From Tetrahymena elliotti 4EA (taxonomy: Eukaryota; Ciliophora; Oligohymenophorea; Hymenostomatida; Tetrahymenidae), in contig JH720301.1 in NCBI GenBank assembly GCA_000231825.2, positions 1,003,496 through 1,067,495 of the forward strand: a stretch of DNA of 64,000 nucleotides, written 5' to 3'. A program made the position numbers and the translations under genes. This document shows, piece after piece, positions 42,283 through 54,100 of this stretch. Position 1 is the first letter of the stretch. Each line of letters begins with the position of its first letter. The notes beneath the pieces were generated by a model. It saw only the letters and a program-made list of their open reading frames with translations, did no database searches and had not been told where the DNA came from.

Positions 42283-45200
42283 TCAATTATTTTTTGAATT
42301 ATAAGTTTTACTTCTATATCTGGTTCTTTAAGAATTTTGAGATTATAATTTTTGATTACCTTTTGTTTACAGAATAGATAATCTGAGTTGTTTAATTTTT
42401 TCTTATTTAATTTTTGAGCTATCTATTCTTTAAAGGAACTTAAATTTTTTCTAATAAATATTGTAATTTTCTATTACATTTTTAGAGTTATTATGAGGAA
42501 AGAATATACAAAAAGTATTCATTTTTTCAAAGCTATTTAATTCTAAGCTAGACCACTTATAAAATTAAACATTTGAATTTAAGTAAATATTTTAAAAATT
42601 AATAGGGTTTGATATCTAACTCAGCATGTTAGCTACTTTTTATTAAGACTCTTATATTTTATCTTTTTATTTTATTTTTTCATTTTAAAACTAATTTTAT
42701 TATTTATTTTTTTAGCTTAAAGAAGTTATGCTTGACATTTTTCTGTAGTTTTACATTTATTAAGAATCACTTTTCAATTAACTTTCATTTTAAATGTTTT
42801 TATTTATTTATTCAAGCTATGATTAATGCTAAATGATGTTGTTACTTAGACTATTATTTGCAGATACACCATTTGAATTCTACCCAAAAACAAATGTTGA
42901 GTTATTTTAGCTTTGTTGAGATAATAATTAATCAAATAACTTCTCAACAAATACTACTTATTTAGAGGAAGAAGCTCCTATAAAAATCAAAGAATCAGAC
43001 CTTCCTATCTAAGAATTTTATGTTTTTTTCACAATTCTCTGTTATTATTGTTGTATTGCATATTAAGATAATTGTCTAGTTGATGATATAGACATTTAAG
43101 GTTTATTTGGAGTATTACTCTCGATAACAATATTTTCATTAGTTTATTCATTATTTATTTTTGGATAGAGTACTTATAGTGATTTTTGAGAGGAAAAAGT
43201 CTTTTATTTAGAATCTTTATCACTTTATTTTTATTCCAATACTAATTCTTAGTTTTTAAGTATTTGTAAAAGCTCATTCAAATTTTCATAGAGGTTTTTT
43301 TCAATCAAAAAGTTTATAACTTCTTCTTATACTTATTTTTGAATCTAAGTAGTCTTATCATGTTTGAATGTCTTTTTTCTAATTTAATTGCTATTATCCC
43401 TCTCTTAAATTGATTCTTAATTGTAATTTGTGATAATTTTGTCTTTATTTGGTATATAGTGTATATAAGGACAATCTTTAATTAGATGCTAAAACTGCCC
43501 ACAACTAAAACACTTAAGACCTAATTATTTTTTTAAATTAAACAAATTAGTTTTTTCTATATAAAAATGTTACCTAGTCTCTTTGAAGTCTGATATAAAT
43601 TTAATTTATCCTTCATCATACAGTAAGTTTCAAAATCTTTTTAATAGGACTTAGCAACTTTTAAAAAATCTTATAAATTTACATAAACTGCTTTCACCAC
43701 ATTAACTGAAGTAGCTGAGTGATTTGAAATTGCCTAGCTAAAGAATGGCTATTCACCAAATACATCATTCTTTTCTAATATTTTTATCTATCTTTTTTTA
43801 CCATTTATTTTTGAATAAAGTTAAACTTCTCCCTTTAATATGAAATAAATATTTAAATTAGGGTTGTCCTATTCATAGATTATTTCTTCAGGAGAGAATT
43901 TCTTTTCTTTCAGATAAGGAGCTAAACTTAAAAGAAATTGTTCAGTATAATTAAGATTAAAAGCTTTACATCCTTTAAGAATCTGAACATACATTTCTCT
44001 GAAGACTTCTTTTCTTAATGATTTGCATAGCTGAGTCTAAATTATTTTATGAACTTCAACATCTTTTTCTGTTTCTCTTTACAAATAAGCAAAATTTTCT
44101 TTGATTTTCATGATCAAATTATTTTTAATTCCTTTCTCTTTTAAATATCCACTTATTTAAGCCATTTTATACTTAAACTAAGATTATTTCTTTGTAATAT
44201 TTGTTACAATAGTACCTATTTAATTTATACTATAAGCAAATATACCACAACTAATCATTGTGATAAAAATTACAAAAACTCTTTCATAGCTAGTCTTAGG
44301 TACAAAATCACCATAACCCAAAGTTATCATTGTTATAACTGCCCAATAAATAGAAGTTATGTACTATTCTTAAATACTTGAAATTCCTAAACAAATTTTT
44401 ATTTATAATTGTTAATAATGATTAGAAAAATTAAAAGATGATTTTAAATTTGGGAATTATAAAATTTAGTAGATTTGTTTTTATTTTTTTAAATTATTTT
44501 GTTATTAATTAATAATATTATTTATGACAATCAATCAATTTTGCTTTTAACTAAATGAATGACTAACTAACTTTCTTCAAATCTTTACTTTTGATGAAAC
44601 TCATATTTTTAAGGAAAATTTTTTATTCTAAATTTAGGTATAAACAAAATCCCCAAAAATCTTTGAGAAATATAAATCTTGATTAAACTTTGAAGAATTT
44701 TCTTTTAAAATGAAATAAATACTTAAATTATAGAAATCTATCCATGTTTATTAAACTCCATTATTTTCTTCTATTACACCTATTAAGAAGAAAAAGCAAC
44801 CACAGCAATGAGCCATAAACAAAACATAAAATATCAGATTTGACAGATCAACAAGGCTTGAATATTTATATCTTAAATTAGCTCTTTCTTCTAAATCTCT
44901 TAAGATGGATTTAAAGCGAAATATCTTTAAAAAAATGAAATAGTTCACATAATCAATCTGTATAAAAGAGTTAATTAAGAAAATTGTAGCTATCACTAAG
45001 TCTATCAAAAAGTTACCTATTTATTAATAAATAAAAAATTTTTTATGTTTTCAATTTCAGACCATAAATTAATACCTTTCTTGATGTAATGCCAAAATAT
45101 TTTAGTTCTATTAGATATAAGCTTTCCTTTAGAATAGTAAGCTGACAAGCAATTAAAAATTATATCTATGTATAGGGTACTAGGTAATTAAAGCTGTAAT

Positions 45201-46288
45201 AATAGATTTAATATATCTGTGTGCTAATTGTCTTATTAATGAAATTAAAATGAAATTTTAAAAGGAATATACACTATATACCATAATATAGAAATAAAAA
45301 GGAAAATTTCCCATATTAATTACTACAAAGATGAAGGCTCAATTACTCCTGATTTAAAAGCTTAAATAAATTACCTTAATTTATCTCTTTTTTATAGAAA
45401 GTGATTGAATTTCTGTGAGTAAATATACATCTTTAAATTCCAGGTAGAGTTAGAGGATCTCTTACATTAAATATAATTAGTCATTTAGTAGTATTAATAA
45501 TCTGAAGCTTAATCCTTGAGTAATTTAAACTGATTTTTTTTCATTTGCTAGAATTTCAATGCTGAGCTTTGTTTTTTAATCTGAATTATAAATTGTTTTA
45601 TTTTAGTAATTATTATTAAGGGTTTCTTTTTCCATGCTCCCATAAACCCACCTGAATACTTTTCAAATTAAACTAAGTCACATTTTTTAGAATTTGAATC
45701 ATTTACACTACTACTTTATTGTAATGTTATTGGGCTATCAGCTTCAGGGAAGTTTGAAGAACACCTACCATTGTTTTTGAAGGTATTTTCTTTTTAAGAT
45801 TAAGTTTTAATTTTGATTGCTTCGTTAATATCATTTGTGTATATATTCGAGTTATTTGTTAGTGTAATTACATATTTGTCATATAGATTATGGCTTTATT
45901 AATTATTTTCCTCTTTTTAAAATGGCAAGTTAAAAATAATTCCTGGTAGTATTGATGCATCATTGCTGATAATTTAAGAACAGTCATCTTCATTTTATTT
46001 ATTATGCTTACCTAAGCCTTTACTATCAAAAGATTTACTAAATTCATCTTAATAAGCAACAAAAAACTCAGAGTCATTTTAGTTATTATGATGGTCTTCT
46101 AAAATATTGTTCTATATTTTAGTAGAACTTTTATATGTTTTAGAAAGCTGATAAATTGAATCTTCTTGTTTATATGGTATTTGCAAAATATCTTCTTAAT
46201 CAGTATTATTTTGCAAAAAATGACTTCTCATGTTTTCAGCCCCATTTCTTAATGAGTCTTGTTTTGATGACGCTTGCTTCATACACAT
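42283..46288 (-). CDS. CNBD potassium channel with zinc knuckle (copy B)
   Basis: Four minus-strand exons: 46288-45076, 45016-44723, 44386-43574, 43520-42283, giving 1185 codons. It is collinear with copy A: the first three exons have exactly the same lengths (1213, 294, 813 nt) and phases, while intron lengths differ (59, 336 and 53 nt against 74, 122 and 54). The same landmarks are present: IDLVIATIFLINSFIQIDY, S4 FIFLKIFRFKSILRDLEER, MAHCCGCFFFLIG, pore MITLGYGDFVP, CNBD EEIIYEQDNPNLNIYFILKG and VFGEQPFF, zinc knuckle CFSCGQFQHLIKDC. The tail is shorter because it lacks about 80-100 codons that open copy A's last exon, and the copy A intron there is absent. Start chosen at the first ATG; MCMKQ could also start two codons later. 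Confidence 0.92.
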
Positions 46289-47094
46289 TTTAAAAACCAA
46301 AATAATAATTTTCAATAATTTATTTATTACTTTTTAATTCTATTGAATTGCTATTTAAACTACCTAATTTATTTAAAAAGTTAAAGAAATATGTAAACTC
46401 ATTTGATTATGCAGTATTTTTCTTAAGTCTGCTAACATTTATAAAAAATAATAAAGCAACAATTATTTATTTTACACTAAATCCATATCACCTAACTAAA
46501 CTCTTTAAGATCAAAGTCTATCTCTTCACTTAGGAACATAAGAATTTTAAACACTTAGAAATATAGAAATTTTACACACTTAGACAGATAGTAAGTAATT
46601 TTAAATTATATTATAAAAATATCATCAAATTAACTATTCATTTTTTTAATCAAATTTTGGATTGATCTTTAAAAAATTTCAAAGAAAAAAATTGATTAAA
46701 TGAGTATTAAAAGCAGAAAGAGAGTTTTTGAATTAATAAATTTGTTAATCAATATTAAAATTAAAAATTAAAAGATAGATAGATACATTTAAAAATAAAT
46801 ACCTTCTATATATTTTTAATATTTTTTAATTAGATTTTTAATCATTTATCTTATTAATATTGCAAGATAAATTTACTGTATAATTATGTTTAGCCCTTTG
46901 CACAATTATTATATATTTGAGGGTTATTTATATTTAAAAAATTTAATCTGGATTTTATTAGAAATATGTTAGATGGCTTTGAAAATTGAGAAATCAAAGC
47001 ATATTTTTTAGAGGATTTAGTAAATTTAATTGAAATGAAAAATTTAGGACAATTCATTAATTTTGTAGTTCTTTTTCTTTTTGAAATTTTTGGA
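46289..47094. other. AT-rich intergenic region
   Basis: 5' flank of K+ channel copy B and 3' flank of the next minus-strand gene. It contains a 25-bp tandem repeat (46527-46591) and no convincing gene. Confidence 0.6.
46527..46591. repeat. 25-bp direct tandem repeat, about 2.6 copies
   Basis: Units start at 46527, 46552 and 46577 and read CACTTAGGAACATAAGAATT, CACTTAGAAATATAGAAATT and CACTTAGACAGATAG, spaced exactly 25 bp apart. Confidence 0.7.
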
Positions 47095-48336
47095 TCAATT
47101 AACATATTAGTAAAATTTCTCCATAAAATTTTAAGCTTAACATTGATAACGAAAATCTTATTAGAAGAGGAGTTATTAATTATTTTTTTTTCTTATGCTC
47201 TCTAGTTTGAGTAGCTGGTTAACATTTATATCAAAATTGCTTACAACAACAGCAAATTGCTAACTAATAAATTAAATGCTGATTGATGGATTTAGAGAGA
47301 GGATGTAATCGTCAAATGTTTTTACTTCAGCAGAAGTTTCAAGATCTGTTGGATTAATTCCTAGCTCTTTTTATAAGATCATTAAGACAGTATTTAAGCG
47401 AGATTTACCACTAAATGGCTCAAACCCTCTATGCTTCATAACATAATTAGAGAATGTATGTTTAGATGCCCCCATCATTTTGATGAATCCTTCTGAATAG
47501 CCTTATATTATTTTTGTGAATTAATTATCTGAAGGGTCCATATAGAACAGTTAGTATGTAAATATCTTTTGACTATCTAATTATTCAATCAATTCAAGTG
47601 TTTTTATCTTTAAGAAATCTAGTTGATCTCTTTCAAAAATGAGGTTTTTATTAAATTAAATGCCTTTTTGAAGTTATTTTCTAATTAGTTAGGCTAAAGC
47701 ATGAGCCTATTATGAACTGACAGAATCTAAAACACTTATTATATAATCCAAGTTATCTGGTTGGCTCTATAAAAAATTTTAACACAATTCAAAGACTCCT
47801 TATTTTTTATGATAAATAACTTTTTCAATAGGATTAAATTCTGAATAAAGTTCAAGATCAAAAATTTATTGCGGATCCTAAGAAAACCAATCCATATTAA
47901 TTACTTAGTAAGATGATAGTTAGAATTTTTATTTGGATCTCATTAAGTAAGGAATAAAGGTTATCTAGACATTTTTTTTGCTAATTTAATCAAATTTTTG
48001 TTATTGATAAAATTCCATAGATGATGATTGTTTTTCTGAATTACTTTGTTAGTCATTAAATTTGGAGTCATCTTTTTATTTCTTAGATGTTTATCCTTTT
48101 GATTACTTTTTAGTTGATTGATTATTATTACTCTTTTTTATTTATTTCTTTTTCTCGACTGGAAATACTACTAGACTTTAGTCTTGTGATCCATATGCCA
48201 TATTAAATTAGAGCGTGTTAAAAGAATTTAGAGAACTGTTAGCTAAATAATTATTTGAGTTGATTTCATCGCGTGAGACTGACCATTCATCTCCAGAATA
48301 ATATTACTTTGTTTGAGTCATGTTATCTTGGTCCAT
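47095..48336 (-). CDS. Basic, Q/S-rich protein with a PAS-like segment; unknown function
   Basis: A single minus-strand ciliate-code frame of 413 codons from ATG 48334-48336 to TGA 47095-47097. Residues about 60-100 are strongly basic and Q/S/K-rich (EKKKQIKKSNNNQ, KKQSKGQTSKKQK), which could serve as a nuclear-localisation region. The C-terminal half is helical with conserved-looking hydrophobic patches: YIISVLDSVSSQQAHALAQL, FYMDPSDNQFTKIIQGYSEG and FIKMMGASKHTF. The last two resemble the end of a PAS sensor/activator fold but lack a ligand-binding signature I can point to. No zinc finger, kinase or membrane segment is visible. A transcription-linked role is a guess. It is in the same orientation as the K+ channel pair downstream. 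Confidence 0.72.
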
Positions 48337-51144
48337 TTTTTATAAATGAGTTACTTTAATTATAAACTAGTCTAATTAATTAAGGATTTTTTAAGATTAT
48401 GAATGAAGGTTTTTTTTTTTTCTCTCTTTTGATGTTGTTGCAATTATTATTATTGTTATTTTTTTATAATTATTATTGGTTTAATTGTTTTTATCTAAAA
48501 TTTATCACTGATTCGATCTTTTTAATTATTTTTTTACCAAAATTAATAATTTTCTTTGTTATTTATCTTGTAACATTAATAAAATAAGTAAACATTCACG
48601 CTTGATTTAATTAGTTCATTCCATAAAGTAAAATCAAGCCGCATTATTTGCTATGCTTAATATAATTTTCTTTTCATTTTGATTGATTTTAAGTTATTTG
48701 TATTTTAGAATTACTTAGAATACTACTAAATCTGTTCAATCACGCAATCAATCACAAACACAAAAAAATTTCTTATTAATTTGATTAATATATTAAGTTC
48801 AGGTCACAGTAAATTTATTTATCAAGTTTTTTGGGTTTATTTTTAAATATTATTCAAAATTTACATAATTTTCAATTAAGATAAGATTTCATCATTCTAA
48901 AAACATTTATTTTATTCTCATAGAAAATAATTTTCTAGAGCTATTATTTTGCTGTTTAAAGCCAAATTAATTACACTTTTCTTTTTGGCTATTGAGACAA
49001 AATAAAAAATAAATTAATTTGGTCATTCTCGATTTCTTCCAAAAAGTTAATGAACATAAGAAAACCATTCTTTAATTTTGATTAATTTTTTTATGCGTAA
49101 ATAGAAGCAATAAATACCTTTGTAAGATTTAATCATAATCTTTATTTAAAAAATAAATATTCTCTCAAAATTTAATATTGTCTAATAAAAACTAAGATAG
49201 ATTCAAAATATTTTTCAAGCAGAAATCTTATTTTTTTAGAGATTAAAAGTAATATACTACCTACTCTTTATTTTTTAAACTAATATTTGCATTTTATGCC
49301 TAAAGTTAGATGATAAAATCTCAAGGAATTTATCATTTTAAATTAAATATAAATTTCTTATCAGAAAACAATAGTATTTTAGGCAAATATAATTCTTTCA
49401 TATTTTTTAATTGGATATCATAATCAATTTTTATGAGATTCTGAAAAACAATATTGGAAAAAAATTAAAGATTCTAAAGGCTTAAAACATGATTTATCAA
49501 ACATATACTATTAAATTCAGTGTTAAACATCTTTAAATTCTATTTCAAGTTAATTTTTGAAATACTTTTATTGTGTTGTGTGTAATTGTAATATAAAAAC
49601 AATAGAAACAGAAAGTGGGATCACTTACAAATTGTCTAAATTTATATTTAATTATATTTATTCACAATCGAATTGTATAATCATTTATTTTTCTAACTGA
49701 TAAAATACTTGATAATATGCCAAGTGTAAAGCTGAATTGTAAATCTTACAAAAAAAAACAAAAGAAAAACAATAAAAGAAAATGCAATGATTTGGGGAAA
49801 AATTAGCTTAAGCACCACATTAAAAATGAAAATTGAAAGGATAATTAAATAATTTCAGAATTTATTAGAAATAGTTTAAATCAAAAATCAATTCTAATTA
49901 ATATGGAGAGCAAGTATTATTTCTGGTTAAGAAACAAAGTTTTTGTATTATCAATTATCAGCACCAATCACTATTATTCGCAGATTAAATGCATTAAGAA
50001 TTTGTTAGCTCAAAAATAAAAATTTATCTATTTTTTTTGATCTTCCCCAAACAGCAATCATTGGCTAGTTCGTGTTGTTACATTTGAAACTAAATTCTGA
50101 AAAAAGAAAAAGAAATCAATCATACATAGATAAATTAGATTCTATTTACACACTTACAAAAAAAAAAGAGAAACTTTTGGATTTCTTAAAATTACAATAG
50201 ATAGATTATTTAATTAGTATGAAAACATATTTTGACTCTTTAGTTTCTTTCATTAATTTATATTCTTTCAATTAAAATTGCTTCATTAACCTCAAGTCAA
50301 ATCGCTTAATCTCAAATACATCTATATAGCTAAAAATAACCTCAATATTATGACTCAAAACTATTTAATTTCAAAATAGAATTTTTCTAAATCTGTCAAA
50401 ATCTGTAAGTATACAGAATGATTTCTTTTATAAACAATCAATCATGGTAAAGTAATTAAGTAAAAAAAATTATCTATGGATATAAAATTTGTTTATTAAA
50501 GATCTTTATTTCTTTACATTTCTAATTAAATTAAATTTAGTTCAAAAGCTATATTTTGTAATTATGTGCAGGATTCAAGAATGAAGCAACTTTTATTATT
50601 TCATCTTTTAGTTAAAGACATAATATTAATTTATTTTTTATCATTTTATTAGTTTTTTTCTTCTTTATTATTTTAAAATTAAAATTTTTTAAAAAATCGA
50701 AATATTTTTTTATTTTTATGAAGAAAGAAAATAAAAGCATTTTTAATTTTTAATAGAAAAATTTAATAAATAAATCACAAAAATACAAAATTTGTTAAAT
50801 TCTAAAATGTTTTCATAAAAAATAAATACTTTGTAAAAGGATAGTTTTTTTTTTGAAATTAAACATAGAAAATAAAAATGAGCGATAGAAATAACAATTT
50901 TTTGCAATTGAATAAGGCTTATTTAAAAATTTTTGATTTTGAATTATCAATAAGGATAGACTAACCATTTAAATTTATAAAGAAAACTAATTAAAAAAAA
51001 TATTGTTAGCCATAATATTTGGTTTGACTTTTGATATTCTATAAAAAATTCAAATTATCATAAGAAATATTAAAAAAAGATATAAAAAATTAATAATCTT
51101 CATAAATTTTGAATTGTATATAAATTAGAATTAGGGAAACTCAA
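48337..51144. other. AT-rich intergenic region, about 2.8 kb
   Basis: The longest gene-free stretch in the window, lying between divergent genes. It contains long A/T tracts, a T-rich 62-codon frame at 48399-48587 that looks like low-complexity noise, and two mildly GC-richer patches (about 49780-49820 and 50040-50080) each with TGGGGAA or TTCCCCA. I see no tRNA, no clear snRNA and no protein frame with ciliate codon character. Confidence 0.5.
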
Positions 51145-54100
51145 ATGTAAAGAACATTTATCAGAGATAACTAAAATCTATAAAATGGAGGGCCTGTTAA
51201 TTTTATTTCAAACAAGCACCAAAAAATTGAGTTAATTACTCTCTTGGACAAATGCACATGTACTTTTTTTCATTATTACTATTTTCGAATATTATTTATT
51301 AGGATATCTATTAGTAAAATTAAGCAGATTTCATAGCAATTTAAAATGTTTTTCAATCAAAATGACAAAATTTAAAAAAATAAAATAGAAATTTGTAAGG
51401 ATGATAGGTTAATATTAAGGAATTTAGTAAAAGAGAATGATTCAGAAGTTATTTAGTTACTTTTTAAGCATAAAAGAAATACAGGTAGAAAAAATAATTA
51501 TTAGTTATTAGATTAAAATTTAAATTAAATTAGAAATGGATTAGTACTCATTTTATTTAACTTATAAAATAGATATGCTTATTCTTTAGTCTAATCTTAG
51601 AAAAATTGTAAATAAATACAAAAATAAAAAGGGAGAACCTAAATAATATATCACATTGCCTCCTTCAAACAGTTTTATAAAGCTACCTACAAATAACACT
51701 TCTTTTGATGTAATTTAATTTAAATTTACTTTGTTTAATAAATATCTGTTAATATTGAAGATTTACATATAAAATTTAAATTTACAAATAGACTTCTGGA
51801 TTCTTTCATAGAAAAGCTAAAAGAAGTGTTTCTCCTATGGTTAAAAATTATAGCTCTAATAACTCTAGTAATATTCTTTGTAATTAAACTTATTAAACAA
51901 CTCAAATAAGAGAACCTTTGTCTCAACTTCACAGTTGCACTAGTACAACTATTAATCGTTCAGTGTCTTCTAACTAGATACTAGGAAATCGCTCTATGTC
52001 AAATAACATGATTGGTAAAGGAAAGCGTACTCATTCAAAAGAAAAACGAAAAAATATTGATGAAAATCAAAATAATAGCTATATATTTAATACAAGTAGC
52101 TTTATGCAGAATACTTGCAATTATTCTAATTTAGGAAATGAATAGTAAATCAGCAATCAAGACAATAAAAAATCATCTAATAGGGTGAACAGAAATTCCT
52201 CATTACAGTCTTAATAATACAACCAATAAAATTATCAACCCCCTCATCATTCTCATTAATTTAGCAATGCAAGCATAGGAACCTAATAAAACCAAAACTA
52301 TTTGTATGGAAATTAAACAATAAATACTATTCAAAATGATGTCTCTCAAAATATTAGCTATACAAACTTAAATACCACTAACTTAAATTTTTATTAGGAA
52401 ATGGCTGATGGTAATTACTAATTCAACTTTAGTGGTCGCACATCATTGAATGGAGGATCAATGCTTAACAATTGCTATAATTAAATTCCTATAAATTAAT
52501 AAAATTTATAATTATAATAATAATAATAGTAGGAATTGACTTAATAAGAAATTATGCAACATCAGAATGAAATCACATAATAAAACTTGTATTACTTATA
52601 ACAATAAAATGCTGAGTTTATTTAATAAAATAACGAATCCTTCCCCTATTTTACTCAGAATAATAATAGCTAAAATTATAATTAAAAAACAAGCAATAAC
52701 TTCAATTAAAATAATACTAATAGTTGCAACTAACAAGATATGCATACTCTAACATTAGGATAAAATTAATTACAGTTCTATAACTAAAATTAATAAAATA
52801 GTTAAATAGATGCTAATTTCAACCAACCTTAGAGCAGCAAAAGTAATAGATCTGTAAAGTAGCAAAATTAGAACTACCAGTAAACTTAAAATGAGAATTA
52901 CTTGCAAAATATGAACTAGTTTGGCAATGGATCTTCACCTTAAAACATTGCAATATAAAATTTTTAGGCAGATAAATCTCCTGAATTTTAAAATGATTTA
53001 TAGGAAGATAGAATAATCTTAGCCTAAGAAATTTAGAAAAAATCTTTTTCATAATAATCCCAAAATCAACTTTTACAGTAAATTAAATTTTTTTGATTTT
53101 ATTGAAAATTTAATATTATTTTTTAAAATTTGTTAGACAACAAGATGCCAGCCGCTAAAGTAAAAATTCTCACAGATATGTTAATGCTGGATCTATTACC
53201 GAATAAAACTAGAGTAATGTTTCTTAGTAATAAAATACCCAAAATAGGTAGACAGAAGATCAATTCTACAACTTTTCAAATAATAGATAAAGCAATCAGT
53301 CAAATAATTTGGAGACAAGCCTAACAACAAACAATAATGTTAATGAATAAGGAGAAAATGAAAGAATTTAAGAATGTTTTGAAGACAATTATTACATCAA
53401 AGAAGATCGTCCTTTGAAAGTTAATGCTATTTTAAACAATTACCAAGTTTAATAGAAACTACAAAACTAAAATTGTTAGTAAAATGATTAAATTCAAAGA
53501 AGCAGCAGAAATTTTTCAGACTCCAAAAGAGATTAATCAGTACCTGAGTACTCACCTTTCAGATAAAATCAGTTTATTCCTAGAAACTTGCCATCTTAGA
53601 GAACTAATTATTAGAATAATGATGAAGATGAGTTGGTTGAAGCAGAAAGTGTCTTCTAAAATAGTGAATAAAAATATTTCTTATCAGCTAAAAAAATTCT
53701 CTCTCAAAAAAAGTAAAAGATTAAATGAAAATTTGTTTGATTTTATATTTACATATAAATTTAATAAAAGATTATTAGAATAACCTTTGAGAAAGAGCTA
53801 AAATAAAAATGATGATAGTAAGAATGCAACAGAAGCTAATTTTAATTAAAATAGCATGATATCAGTTCAAAAAGAATAAAAAATTCCAACAGAAAGAAAA
53901 TGCTCTGAATTCAATTATGATGACTAAAATGATCAGAAAAACCCTAATTTAGAAGTAAATTACTAAGTTGATAATTAATTTAGGGAATGCAGAAACAACA
54001 GATTATCTGAGCTAGAAGAAGATCCAGTAAAAAGGGCAAAACTGTAAAGAGATCTTAGTTGCAATGTTACAGGTAGTAAAAAAATAGAAACTTTCAACCC

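Noticed and set aside
49780..50080. Weak inverted similarity TGATTTGGGGAA / TTCCCCAAACAGCAATCA
   Set aside because: Imperfect, 250 bp apart, and no conserved RNA boxes or Pol III signals around it.
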